Assembly: GCF_001761325.1 (NCBI RefSeq)
Contig: NZ_CP017478.1
Location: 3,059,501-3,123,500, forward strand
DNA length: 64,000 nucleotides
Reading direction: 5' to 3'
Source of the DNA: Urechidicola croceus
GTDB taxonomy: Bacteria; Bacteroidota; Bacteroidia; Flavobacteriales; Flavobacteriaceae
This document shows, one piece after another, positions 9,381 through 18,853 of this stretch. The notes beneath the pieces are model-generated. The model was given only the letters and a program-made list of their open reading frames with translations. It had not been told where the DNA came from and searched no databases. The number at the start of each line of letters is the position of its first letter. Position 1 is the first letter of the stretch. Made by a program: the position numbers and the translations under genes.

Positions 9381-10274
9381 TTAGCCATTTATAGCGATTA
9401 CAGTATCAATTTTATTTGGAATCATTTGTTTTAACATCGTTTCAATTCCGCTTTTTAATGTCATTGTTGACGATGGGCAACCACTACACGCACCTTGTAA
9501 AATTACATTTACAGTTTTAGTGTCTGCCTCATATGATTCAAACATGATATTTCCACCATCAGATGCTACTGCAGGTTTTACATATTCATCAAGAATACTT
9601 ATAATTTGTAAAGAAGTTTCATCTAAATTTTCGACATTAGGAATTGAAGTTTCAACAGTTTTTGGAGTTGCTTTTTCACTAATGATTATATTTCCATTTG
9701 CAATAAATTCTCTAATAAAACTTCTAATTTCGTTAGAGATATCAGTCCATTCGGCAATGTCAAATTTATTTATAGAAATATAATTTTCTGATATAAATAC
9801 TTCTTTTACAAATGGTAATTTAAATAACTCAACTGCAAGTGGAGATTCTTTTGCTTCATCAATATTTTTAAATTCAAAAGTTTCAGAAACCAATAATTTA
9901 TTAGAAACGAATTTCATTACACTTGGATTTGGAGTACTTTCAGCATACACCTCAATTGCAATTTTCTTTCCTAGATTTTCATTTGAAGTAATCAACACTT
10001 TATCTTTGTTTAAGTAGTTTTCTATTTGCTCTCTTACTTCATCTTGAACATCATTCCACTCAACAATATCATAGCGTTCAATAGCAATAAAATTAGCAGT
10101 AATATATACTTTTTTTACAAAAGGTAAATAAAACAATTGTTGTGCAAGAGGCGAGTTTTTAGCCTCGTCAACATTGTTGTATTCATAACTACCATTAGTA
10201 GTTGGTGCTGTATGAACAAATTTTAATATTGATGCTGTATTTGTTGCTTGTATAGTAACTTTAATAGTGCTCAT
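9381..10274 (-). CDS. NifU-type Fe-S cluster scaffold with duplicated Nfu N-terminal domain
   Basis: This is a predicted cytoplasmic iron-sulfur carrier of 297 residues with three domains. Two homologous Nfu_N units occur in tandem, at about residues 4-88 and 106-190. Each carries SPLAQQLFYLPFVKKVYITA or SPLAVELFKLPFVKEVFISE, then an IERYDIVEW or INKFDIAEW strand. The C-terminal NifU domain (about 215-297) has YVKPAVASDGGNIMFESYEA and the cluster-binding pair GACSGCPSS near residues 259-267. Single-N-domain Nfu proteins are about 190-200 residues long, so this one has an internal duplication. The first copy has drifted in its opening segment (TNTASILKFVHTA versus STPNPSVMKFVSN). It heads the Nfu-ubiE-porT cluster and is divergent from the T9SS cargo gene. 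Confidence 0.92.
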   Translation of the reverse strand: MSTIKVTIQATNTASILKFVHTAPTTNGSYEYNNVDEAKNSPLAQQLFYLPFVKKVYITANFIAIERYDIVEWNDVQDEVREQIENYLNKDKVLITSNENLGKKIAIEVYAESTPNPSVMKFVSNKLLVSETFEFKNIDEAKESPLAVELFKLPFVKEVFISENYISINKFDIAEWTDISNEIRSFIREFIANGNIIISEKATPKTVETSIPNVENLDETSLQIISILDEYVKPAVASDGGNIMFESYEADTKTVNVILQGACSGCPSSTMTLKSGIETMLKQMIPNKIDTVIAING

Positions 10275-10355
10275 GGAAAATATGTATTAATTCTGCAAAA
10301 ATACTAAAACATAAGGTAGATATTGATTATATTTGAGGTAAATTTTATCTATTAT

Positions 10356-13300
10356 ATGATAAAGAAAATCCATATAATATTCACTTTTTTGGTATTTTCA
10401 ATTGTTTGTCATTCTCAAGGTCCAAATGATTGTATCTCTGCAACTTCAATTTGTGGAGATGTAGATTTTGTATATACACCTACAAGCCCTGGAGCAAATG
10501 ATTTTTTAACAAATCCAAATCCAACATGTTTACCTAATAGCCCAGTAGAGAGCCAAAGCGTGTGGTTAGAATTGGAAATAGATACAGGAGGTACTTTAGA
10601 ATTTTTATTAGCTCCTAATAATGGTACTGATGATTATGATTGGGCAGTTTATGATTTGTCAATTTCTAGTTGTAGTAATTTGTTAACACCTATTCGTTGT
10701 TCTTCAACAATGTTTTTGGCAGGAACTGGTGGTGCTACAGGATTAGGAAATGGAGCTACTGATTTTAATGAAGGTCCAGGAACTGGTGATGCTTTTTTAG
10801 CACCTATTGATGCTAATGATGGAGATACATACTTGCTTTTTATTAATAATTGGTCTGGTACAACTTCAGGATTTGATTTAGTTTTTAATGGCTCGGCAAC
10901 CTTTAATCCACCTCCAGAAGATTCAATTCCTACGGGTCTTTCTGTTGACTTAGAAGAATGTGATTTAGATGGTACTTTAGATAATAGTACAGCGTTTGAT
11001 TTAACCGTAAATACTCCAATTATACTAGGTTCTCAGTCAGGTTTGTCAGTAACATATTATGAAACAGAAGAACTAGCTCTAATTGGTGAGGGTGAAATAA
11101 CAAATGCTACTGCTTATCCTAATATTTCTGACCCACAGACTGTATATGCAAGATTAACAAACAACACTACAGAATGTTTTTCATTAATAGATTTTGAAAT
11201 AAGTATTGGAGAAAGTCTTCCAGTAACTGTTCCAAATATCGATCAATGTGATGATGATAATGATGGTGTTTTTGATTTTGATTTAACTGAACAAGATGAT
11301 ATAATAACAGGAGGTCAAACAGATTTAATAGTTTCATACTTCAATTCAGAAACAGCAGCTTTAAATGGAGGTTCTCCAATTACTGGAATTTATACAAATT
11401 CATCAAATCCCGAAACTTTGTGGGCTCGTGTAGATAATACGGCAGGTGGGTGTTTTGGTATAGACTCTTTTCAAATTTTTGTATCTAATACACCAATTGC
11501 CGCAGTTCCTGATAATATGTCACTGTGTGATGATGATAACAATGGTACAATGCCTTTTATTTTAACGGATCAAGATGATTTAATAAATTCAGATATAACT
11601 TCAATTATTTCGTATCACGATTCTCCTGAAGATGCAGATACTGGAGCTGATCCATTAGCGATTCCATATGAAACTGCATCAGCTACTATTTATGCACGAG
11701 TAGAAAATACTTTTAATACCGATTGTTATAGTGTAGTTCAATTTGGTGTTGAAGTTTATCAAAGTCCAATGCCGTTAGATGAATCTGATATTTTACCATT
11801 AGAACTATGTGATAATGATTCTGTTGGTGACGATACAGATGGTTTTATTGAATTTGATTTAACTCAAAATGAAACTCAAATTTTAAATGGTCAATCAGAT
11901 ACGGATTTTAGCTTGACATATTTTATAGATTCTGATTATTTGAATCAAATACCTATTTCATTAGTTGAAAACTACCCAAATGAAAGTAATCCTCAAACTA
12001 TTTTTGTTCGGATGACTAATAATTTAGATGACTCATGCTTTGCAGATACTTCCTTTGAAATAGAAGTTTTTGAGTTGCCAATTTTAAGTTCTGGACCCTA
12101 TGTGTTAGAGCAATGCGATGATGATTTCGATGGCTTTAATACTTTTAATTTGACAGAAATTAATGGTGATATAATTGAAACAATAACTACTGAAGTTTTT
12201 ACTTATTATGAATCTGAGACAGAAGCAGAAATAGGAACACCTTCTATTACTAATTTTACAGAATATATAAATGAAATTGTAAATATTGATACTACTTTAT
12301 GGGTTCGTATAGAAAACGAAAGTGAATGTTTTAGAATTGTTCAAGTTGAATTAGTTGTAAAACCTTCTGAAATTCCTGATTCAATTGATGAAACTTTTTA
12401 TGCATGCGATGATGGAGATACACTTTCTGAATCAACAGATGGAATTGCTACATTTAATTTTGAAAGTATGACACAGCAAATAAGAGATTTGTTTCCTTTG
12501 GATGTAGTTGTGTTTTATTATGAAAATGAATTGGATGCAATAAGTGAACAAAATGAAATTCTAGATCCTAGTAATCATAGAAATACAAACTCACCAGGAA
12601 CTCAAGAAATTTGGGTAAGAGCCGATAGTGAATTAGGGAATGATTGTTTGGGTTATGGTCAACATTTAACTTTAATTGTTGAGCCTTTACCTGAGTTTGA
12701 TGTAATAGATGTGCCAGTATATTTATGTTTAAATGAAGGGTCTCTTGAATTAGAAACTTTTAACGCAAGTAATACGTATTCATATGAATGGATGGATGAA
12801 AGCGGAACGGTTGTTGGAACGGATGAAAATCTCATAGTAACTTCTGGAGGTGTATATAGTGTTACAGCTACGTTTAATGGAGTAAATTCTGGTGATACTT
12901 GTGTCTCTTTACCTAAATTTGTAGAAGTAATAGAATCTTCTCCCGCTGTTGTTACATTTGAAAATTTAACAGTAACAGATAATTCTGAAAATAATACTAT
13001 TGCTATTGATATAGTTAATTTAGGTGTTGGAGATTATGAATTTTCTTTGGGAGATACGCCTTATCAAGACGAGCCATTTTTTGAGAATATTGCGCCAGGA
13101 ATTCATATATTGACAATAAATGATAAAAATGGCTGTGGAGAAACCTCTATTGAAGTTTCGGTTTTAGGCTTTCCAAAATTTTTTACACCAAATAATGATG
13201 GGCAAAATGATACATGGCAAGTTAAAGGTGTGACTTCAAGTTTTTTTAGTTCATCTTTAATCCATATTTATGATAGGTTTGGTAAAGTGATAGCAATAAT

Positions 13301-13442
13301 TGACCATAATGATGAGGGTTGGAATGGATATTATAACGGTAATCAACTTCCTTCAACAGATTATTGGTTTACTGCAGATTTAGTTGACCTTGAAGGAAAT
13401 ATTCGATCAACAAAAGGGCACTTTAGCTTGATTAGAAGGTAA
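10356..13442 (+). CDS. Surface or secreted multi-repeat protein with T9SS type B C-terminal sorting domain
   Basis: This is a predicted secreted or surface adhesin-like protein of 1,028 residues from the ATG at 10356. The frame extends back to a TTG at 10323, but the signal peptide (FTFLVFSIVCHSQG) begins at the ATG. The N-terminal domain (about 20-185) is Gly/Thr/Asp-rich. Six acidic repeats of 90-105 residues follow, each opening with a Cys-Asp-rich strand such as QCDDDNDGVFDFDLTEQ (starting near residues 201, 297, 391, 484, 586 and 683). They look like Ca-binding or thrombospondin-3-like spacers. From about residue 939 it ends in the gliding-motility type B CTD (FPKFFTPNNDGQNDTWQVKG, IYDRFGKV, GWNGYYNG, LPSTDYWF). 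That CTD directs export by the T9SS and is normally anchored differently from type A cargo. The ligand is unknown. Confidence 0.9.
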   Translation: MIKKIHIIFTFLVFSIVCHSQGPNDCISATSICGDVDFVYTPTSPGANDFLTNPNPTCLPNSPVESQSVWLELEIDTGGTLEFLLAPNNGTDDYDWAVYDLSISSCSNLLTPIRCSSTMFLAGTGGATGLGNGATDFNEGPGTGDAFLAPIDANDGDTYLLFINNWSGTTSGFDLVFNGSATFNPPPEDSIPTGLSVDLEECDLDGTLDNSTAFDLTVNTPIILGSQSGLSVTYYETEELALIGEGEITNATAYPNISDPQTVYARLTNNTTECFSLIDFEISIGESLPVTVPNIDQCDDDNDGVFDFDLTEQDDIITGGQTDLIVSYFNSETAALNGGSPITGIYTNSSNPETLWARVDNTAGGCFGIDSFQIFVSNTPIAAVPDNMSLCDDDNNGTMPFILTDQDDLINSDITSIISYHDSPEDADTGADPLAIPYETASATIYARVENTFNTDCYSVVQFGVEVYQSPMPLDESDILPLELCDNDSVGDDTDGFIEFDLTQNETQILNGQSDTDFSLTYFIDSDYLNQIPISLVENYPNESNPQTIFVRMTNNLDDSCFADTSFEIEVFELPILSSGPYVLEQCDDDFDGFNTFNLTEINGDIIETITTEVFTYYESETEAEIGTPSITNFTEYINEIVNIDTTLWVRIENESECFRIVQVELVVKPSEIPDSIDETFYACDDGDTLSESTDGIATFNFESMTQQIRDLFPLDVVVFYYENELDAISEQNEILDPSNHRNTNSPGTQEIWVRADSELGNDCLGYGQHLTLIVEPLPEFDVIDVPVYLCLNEGSLELETFNASNTYSYEWMDESGTVVGTDENLIVTSGGVYSVTATFNGVNSGDTCVSLPKFVEVIESSPAVVTFENLTVTDNSENNTIAIDIVNLGVGDYEFSLGDTPYQDEPFFENIAPGIHILTINDKNGCGETSIEVSVLGFPKFFTPNNDGQNDTWQVKGVTSSFFSSSLIHIYDRFGKVIAIIDHNDEGWNGYYNGNQLPSTDYWFTADLVDLEGNIRSTKGHFSLIRR

Positions 13443-13490
13443 CTATATTAACCAAATTCTAAAATAAATAAGTAATTGTATAAGAATTTT

Positions 13491-16268
13491 ATGAGAAATT
13501 TAATTTTTAATTTAATATTTTTAATATCATTTTCTACATATAGTCAAGGTATTCTATGTTCCGATGCAGAACCTTTCTGTACAATTACTGGGGTGGAATT
13601 TTCTAATACTTCTAATGGTTCTTCTGCAGAATTAGGGCCTGATTATGGTTGTCTAGTTTCTGAGCCCAACCCAACATGGTTTTATTTAAAAATTGAGAAT
13701 AGTGGAGATTTATTTATGTTAATAGAACAAAATACTTCTTCAGATTTTACAGGTTCTGGTCTTGATGTAGATTTTATTGCATGGGGACCATATACTGAAG
13801 CAGAATTTTTATCAGGAGTATGTAACGATTTAACATCATCAAATATTGTTCCTGGGAGCGATATAATTAATAATACTTTTTCAAGTCAAGGATGTAGTTA
13901 TTCTGGTAGTGATGTAGAAAATTTTAATATAATTGGTGCAAATAGTGGTGAATATTATATGCTGTTAATTACAAATTTTAATGGAAGCCCTGGTTTTATT
14001 CGGATGACACAATTATCTGGTGATGGTTCAACTGATTGTTCTATTTTGGAGTCTACTTTAGGACCTGATCAAGAAGCATGTGTTGGTGATGTGATAATTT
14101 TGGATGGGACAACAGATGGTGCAACTGATTATAGATGGTTTGTCGATACTGGAAGTGGATTTAATGAGATTTTAGGCGAGACAGGGCCTACACTTGAGGT
14201 GACAATTAGTGGTGATTATCAAGTTGAGGCTTCTGACGGTACAATTTCTGATACAGATATAGTAAACATAATTTTCCATGATTTGCCAGTAATTACACAA
14301 CCGTTAAATCCAGTTTATACATTAGAGCAATGTGATGATGATTTTGATGGTTTTAATTCTTTTAATTTAACAGAGGTTGAAGAAGAAATCATTAATGGAG
14401 TTACTTCAGATGTATTTACATATTATGAAACTGAACTGGCTGCTGAAAATGGGATTTCTGGGACAGAAATTGTTGATATAATTTCTTATGTAAATGAAAC
14501 TCCAAATTCGGACCAAATATGGATAAGAATTCAAAATCAGTATATGTGTTATATAACTGTTCAATTAAATTTAATTGTGAAGCCATCAGAAATTCCAAAT
14601 TCATTTTTACGTACATTTTCTCAGTGTGATGATGGGGTAGATAACAGAGATGGAATTTCTACATTTGATTTTAGTAGTGTTACTGCAGAAATTCAGGCAA
14701 TGTTTCCAACACCTGTTGATGTTTTTTATTATAGAAATCAAGTAGATGCAACCAATGAATTAAATGAAATAACTGATATAAGTAATTATCAAAATATTGA
14801 TTACCCAAATATGCAAGAAATATGGGTGCGTGCTGATAGTCAACTTGGAAATGATTGTTTGGGTAACGGACATCATGTTACACTGATAGTTGAAGAGTTG
14901 CCTGTGGCAAATAAACCTACAGATATAATAATGTGTGATGATGATCAAGACGGTATTTTCTCATTTGATACTTCAATGGTAGAGCAAGAGATATTAAATG
15001 GTCAAAGCCTGCAAGATGTAACAATTACATATACAAATGAAGATGGTTCATTAATAGGAAATACATTGCCAAATCCTTTTAATTCAATATCGCAGACAAT
15101 TGATATTTTAGTAACAAATAACAATACTAATGATATCGACGGTCCTTGTGAAGAGTCAACTACACTAACTTTTGTTGTTGATGATTTACCAATAAATAAT
15201 ACAGTAATTATTCCATCAACTTGTGATTTTGATCCTAACGATGGATTGGCAATTACAGAATTTGACACATCAATTTTAGAATCTAGTATTGGGGCACAAT
15301 CAGGTATGGAAATTTCATATTTTGATTCAGTTGGAAATCAATTAACAGATTATAACGGAGACCTTATTTCTAGTCCTTTTCCTGATACTTTTGTCTCTCA
15401 AACACAGACAATTACGGTTGTGGTAACAAACCCTATTAATCAAGATTGTGAAGTTGTAAATACAATTGATTTCATTGTAAATGAATTGCCAGAATTTGAT
15501 TTAGAAATTGCAGATATTGTTTGTGAAAATATACTTCCTCATGAAATATCTGTTGAAAATCCTGAAAGTGCTGATTATATTTATGAATGGTATAATTCAA
15601 ATAATGAATTAATAGCTAATCAACAAACCTTGGTTATTAACGATTTATCTGATATAACAGTACAAGGAGTTAATTACACAGTAATAGCAATTAATCCAAT
15701 AACGAATTGTGAAAAGACAAAAAACATTAATTTAAAAAGGTCATCGATAGCTAATGTCACTGATGATGATGTTGTTACGGTGGAATTTAATCGCCCTAAT
15801 AATTCTATTGAAATAATTACTCAGAATTTAGGTAGTGGCAATTATGAATTTGCACTTGAGCATGAATTTGACCTTGATAATAGATTTTACCAACAAGAAC
15901 CAATATTTGAAGGATTACTTGGAGGGGCTTACACTTTGTTAATTAATGATTTAAATGGTTGTGGTAATATTAGGTATGATTTATTTTTATTAGATTACCC
16001 AAAATTTTTAACACCTAATAATGATGGGATTAATGATACTTGGCAGTTAATTGGTTTGAAATCTTCAAAATTTACAATTTCTCCAATTCAAATATTTGAT
16101 CGATTTGGTAAAATAGTTGCAAGACTTGATCCATATGGTAAAGGGTGGGATGGTTATTATAATGGTGCTATGTTGCCATCAACAGACTATTGGTTTGTTC
16201 TTCAGCTCACAAATGAAATTGGTGAAACTGAAACATTTCAAGGAAACTTTAGTTTAATCAGAAGATAG
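13491..16268 (+). CDS. Second surface protein with T9SS type B C-terminal sorting domain
   Basis: This 925-residue protein is a tandem paralogue of the preceding gene. I chose the ATG at 13491 rather than the TTG at 13476 because the signal peptide (NLIFNLIFLISFSTYSQG) starts there. The N-terminal domain (FCTITGVEFSNTSNGSSAEL and DVDFIAWGPYTEAEFLSGVC) is of the type often found in these cargo proteins and differs from that of the neighbour. Four Cys-Asp repeats follow (QCDDDFDGFNSFNLTEVEEE, QCDDGVDNRDGISTFDF, MCDDDQDGIFSFDTS, TCDFDPNDGLAITEFDT). The type B sorting domain starts near residue 836 (YPKFLTPNNDGINDTWQLIG, MLPSTDYWFVLQL). The segment 14310-14910 is clearly homologous to 12095-12700 of the upstream gene. 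Only 48 bases separate the two genes, so they are probably co-transcribed up to the terminator at 16281. Confidence 0.9.
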   Translation: MRNLIFNLIFLISFSTYSQGILCSDAEPFCTITGVEFSNTSNGSSAELGPDYGCLVSEPNPTWFYLKIENSGDLFMLIEQNTSSDFTGSGLDVDFIAWGPYTEAEFLSGVCNDLTSSNIVPGSDIINNTFSSQGCSYSGSDVENFNIIGANSGEYYMLLITNFNGSPGFIRMTQLSGDGSTDCSILESTLGPDQEACVGDVIILDGTTDGATDYRWFVDTGSGFNEILGETGPTLEVTISGDYQVEASDGTISDTDIVNIIFHDLPVITQPLNPVYTLEQCDDDFDGFNSFNLTEVEEEIINGVTSDVFTYYETELAAENGISGTEIVDIISYVNETPNSDQIWIRIQNQYMCYITVQLNLIVKPSEIPNSFLRTFSQCDDGVDNRDGISTFDFSSVTAEIQAMFPTPVDVFYYRNQVDATNELNEITDISNYQNIDYPNMQEIWVRADSQLGNDCLGNGHHVTLIVEELPVANKPTDIIMCDDDQDGIFSFDTSMVEQEILNGQSLQDVTITYTNEDGSLIGNTLPNPFNSISQTIDILVTNNNTNDIDGPCEESTTLTFVVDDLPINNTVIIPSTCDFDPNDGLAITEFDTSILESSIGAQSGMEISYFDSVGNQLTDYNGDLISSPFPDTFVSQTQTITVVVTNPINQDCEVVNTIDFIVNELPEFDLEIADIVCENILPHEISVENPESADYIYEWYNSNNELIANQQTLVINDLSDITVQGVNYTVIAINPITNCEKTKNINLKRSSIANVTDDDVVTVEFNRPNNSIEIITQNLGSGNYEFALEHEFDLDNRFYQQEPIFEGLLGGAYTLLINDLNGCGNIRYDLFLLDYPKFLTPNNDGINDTWQLIGLKSSKFTISPIQIFDRFGKIVARLDPYGKGWDGYYNGAMLPSTDYWFVLQLTNEIGETETFQGNFSLIRR

Positions 16269-16271
16269 AAT

Positions 16272-16303
16272 AAAAAAAAACCGCTGAATTCAGCGGTTTT
16301 TTT
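16272..16303. terminator. Bidirectional terminator between T9SS cargo and FadL-type gene
   Basis: The 16-base perfect palindrome at 16281-16296 (ccgctgaattcagcgg) is flanked by an A tract on one side and a T tract on the other. It suits both convergent genes. Confidence 0.85.
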
Positions 16304-16320
16304 ATTCTATCTTTTTTATC

Positions 16321-17631
16321 CTAAATATTAATTACAATAGTTGCAGTAATTTTAGAAGTGTCAAAATCTAATTCAGCAGCATCTACTTCATTATATTGCG
16401 GGTAGAAATCATATATGTCTGTTTGTGTATCGTTTTCGTATGAAAGGTCAAATTTTACATTTCCAAAATTATAACCTAGACCTAATGAATATCCAGTAAG
16501 GTCATCCGAAGAAATTGCTCCTTCATATGGATTTTGTTTGTAGTGATAACCTCCTCTAAAACTCATTTGTTTATGTCTCCATTCTGTTCCAAGTCTTAAC
16601 TCAGAAACACTTTTTAAGTCCGTATTGAATACATCATTTTCTTGTGAAAAATCAAAACTTGGACCCAATTTAGTGTTGCTATAATTTCTATGAGTATAAT
16701 CTAAACTTATCAAGCCATTTTGATCAAAAATATAAGCGAAACTTCCTGTAAGTTTACTTGGTGAACGCAAAGTGTAATCAAAACCACTTATTTCAAAACC
16801 ATCACTAAACTCTTCAGTTAAACGATACCAAGTTGGTGATTGGTAAGCCAATCCAAGTCTTATATTGTCTGTTGGTTTTGAAATTAAGCCTAAACTAAAT
16901 GAAACACCATTTCCTACTGTATATAATTCTTCACTTAAACCTGCTTGAAGTGTGTTTCCATTTCCGTCATTGTTATTTTCTGTTAAAGAAACAAACTGAT
17001 AAAAATTAATGTCATTTGATGTTATAGATGCACCAATGTATAAATCATCTTTATACTGTGACGAAACAGAAAAAGTAAACTTATCATTTTTTCCATCAGT
17101 ATAATTTTCAAATCGTTGTCCGTCAGAATTTAAGTAAATAATATCATTTGTGTCATCACCATCATCAGTATAATTATCATCGTAAATAAATGTTGGGTAA
17201 TTACTATTACCACGTGCAACCCAATAATTTTCAAAATCTTTAGAGATACTATAATTAAATCCAATTGCAGTTTTACTCCAATCTGATCGGCCATTCTTAA
17301 AAACAAAAACTGCACCGGCTTGAGAAAGGTTTGAATAGTCATCTTCAAGACTGGAATTTGTACCATAATAATTTGAATTAATCATTTGGTTTCTAAAATT
17401 CAAAGATGCTGAAAATTCACTTTTAGAAAATACTGCACCACCTGCAGGATTTACATCCAGGGCGCTTAAATCTCCTCCTAATGCTCCAAAAGCACCACTC
17501 ATTGCACGATATCGTGCAGTTCCATTATTATCATCACCACTAAATAGTACGCCTAAGTCGTTGTATCCAAGTGATTGAGCACTCATAACTACAGAGCATA
17601 ACAGTGCTATTAAACCAAATATTTTTTTCAT
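16321..17631 (-). CDS. OmpP1/FadL-family outer-membrane transport protein
   Basis: This is a predicted outer-membrane channel for hydrophobic substrates such as fatty acids, 436 residues. It has a signal peptide (LIALLCSVVMSAQ) and the FadL-like N-terminal hatch region ARYRAMSGAFGALGGDLSAL followed by DVNPAGGAVFSKSEFS, where the NPAG element is the family marker. The rest alternates barrel strands (IGFNYSISKDFENYWVARG, LSELRLGTEWRHKQMSFRGG, YSLGLGYNFGNVKFDLSYE) and ends with TATIVINI. Substrate specificity cannot be read. The Tyr/Gly-rich lipoprotein gene starts 29 bases upstream and the pair may form one transcript. Confidence 0.88.
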   Translation of the reverse strand: MKKIFGLIALLCSVVMSAQSLGYNDLGVLFSGDDNNGTARYRAMSGAFGALGGDLSALDVNPAGGAVFSKSEFSASLNFRNQMINSNYYGTNSSLEDDYSNLSQAGAVFVFKNGRSDWSKTAIGFNYSISKDFENYWVARGNSNYPTFIYDDNYTDDGDDTNDIIYLNSDGQRFENYTDGKNDKFTFSVSSQYKDDLYIGASITSNDINFYQFVSLTENNNDGNGNTLQAGLSEELYTVGNGVSFSLGLISKPTDNIRLGLAYQSPTWYRLTEEFSDGFEISGFDYTLRSPSKLTGSFAYIFDQNGLISLDYTHRNYSNTKLGPSFDFSQENDVFNTDLKSVSELRLGTEWRHKQMSFRGGYHYKQNPYEGAISSDDLTGYSLGLGYNFGNVKFDLSYENDTQTDIYDFYPQYNEVDAAELDFDTSKITATIVINI

Positions 17632-17660
17632 TTTATTAATTTTTTGTATGTTTTTTGATT

Positions 17661-18752
17661 TTACCTTCTTCTAGTTGATGAGCTTCTAGTTGATGAGCTT
17701 CTAGTTGATGAACTTCTTGTATTACTACTCGAAGTCCTTGTATAAGATCTATTATTAGAGGAGTTTGCGCTTGAACTTCTTCTAACATTATTACCACTAG
17801 AACGTCGAGTAGTACTTGTAGGTCTTGTTCTAGTGTTGTTATTAGGTGTTGTTCTTCTAGTATTACTATTTGAAGGTGTTTGTCTTACTCTAACACCTGA
17901 GTTTGTAGGTCTAACTCTTGTATTGTTAACTGGTCGTGTTCTTACATTATTTGTCCCGTGAACATTTCTTCTAGTGTTGATATTGTTGGTTCTTGAAACT
18001 CTTGAATTTCTATTTGAAATATTACCCGTTCTTCTACTTACACTTGAAATACTTCTCCTATTATTATAGTAATTTCTGGTATTGTAAGAATTTCTTGGTC
18101 CATAAGAGTCATAATTTCTATAATATCTATTTCTACCATAATAGTTGTATCCATATCCAAAGTATGGGTAACCGTAACCATAAGCATAAAAGCCTCCTCC
18201 GAAATATGGGTAATATCCATTAAAGTATAAATCATAACCATGAAATCCAAAGAATGAATTTCTATAACCCCAATATCTGGAATAAGGTTGGAATCCATAT
18301 CCAAAACCAATGTTCCAGTAATTGTCGTAGTAAGGATATCCAAAATATCCATAACCACCATAGTTATTTACATTAACTGATATATCATTAGAATAACCCC
18401 AAGGCGAATTTGAATGCGTATAACTTAGTGATGTGTTGATGCTGTCATTTTCAACTTCATCATACATTGGTTCATCATATTCATAATTATCAATATCTGT
18501 AATTAAATCTTCATTTTGAATATTTCTATATTCTTCTAATTTTTGAGTAAAATAATTATCTTCTTGAACAGGTTGTTCAACGACTACTTCTTCTTCGCTT
18601 TCAAACTCACTATAATCGTTAGAAGAAGCGTATATACCATCATCATCGTTGTAAACACTTTGATAAGTGCCACAAGCAGATAAACCTACAAGTGCTACTG
18701 CAGAAAGCAGAAAACCTGTGATTTTATTTTTTGATATGTAAAAAAATTTCAT
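17661..18752 (-). CDS. Tyr/Gly-rich lipoprotein with Ser/Arg/Thr-rich tail, function unknown
   Basis: I do not recognise a functional family. The 363-residue product opens with a lipoprotein signal whose lipobox is LSAC (Cys at about residue 27). An acidic segment follows (about 35-100). The middle, about 120-210, is very rich in Tyr, Gly, Phe and Asn (GGGFYAYGYGYPYFGYGYNY), which looks like a low-complexity, aggregation- or coat-type sequence. From 210 to the end the chain turns strongly basic and is rich in Arg, Ser, Thr and Asn, finishing with three RSSST units. Those units are encoded by a 3 x 15-base direct repeat at 17668-17712. Its placement beside the FadL-type porin and divergent from proS is the only context. 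It is probably surface or periplasmic. Confidence 0.75.
   Translation of the reverse strand: MKFFYISKNKITGFLLSAVALVGLSACGTYQSVYNDDDGIYASSNDYSEFESEEEVVVEQPVQEDNYFTQKLEEYRNIQNEDLITDIDNYEYDEPMYDEVENDSINTSLSYTHSNSPWGYSNDISVNVNNYGGYGYFGYPYYDNYWNIGFGYGFQPYSRYWGYRNSFFGFHGYDLYFNGYYPYFGGGFYAYGYGYPYFGYGYNYYGRNRYYRNYDSYGPRNSYNTRNYYNNRRSISSVSRRTGNISNRNSRVSRTNNINTRRNVHGTNNVRTRPVNNTRVRPTNSGVRVRQTPSNSNTRRTTPNNNTRTRPTSTTRRSSGNNVRRSSSANSSNNRSYTRTSSSNTRSSSTRSSSTRSSSTRRR
17668..17712. repeat. Triplicated 15-base direct repeat inside the lipoprotein gene
   Basis: Three adjacent copies of cttctagttgatgag (the third ends in aa instead of ag) encode repeated RSSST units at the C-terminus. The repeat keeps frame, so slippage would change tail length by five residues. 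Confidence 0.9.
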
Positions 18753-18853
18753 AATCCTTTATTTTTTTTATGTTGAACTACTAAAAAGAAGTAGTTTTGT
18801 CTAAATTAATATATTAATATGTAAGACACAATTTTTGTGCCAAACTTTTAAGT

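Noticed and set aside
11245-12420. Repeated tgatgatgataatgatgg-like segments considered as DNA repeats of mobile origin
   Set aside because: They are the coding for the Cys-Asp-rich protein repeats and are diverged at synonymous sites.
17668-17712. Short tandem repeat considered as a CRISPR or regulatory iteron
   Set aside because: The 15-base unit is in frame, has no spacers and encodes RSSST, so it is a coding repeat.
18038-18361. A 107-codon minus-strand ORF rich in Met, Ile and Asp inside the Tyr/Gly-rich lipoprotein gene
   Set aside because: It is the same strand in another frame across a low-complexity region. The composition is an artefact of repeated TAT/GGT codons.
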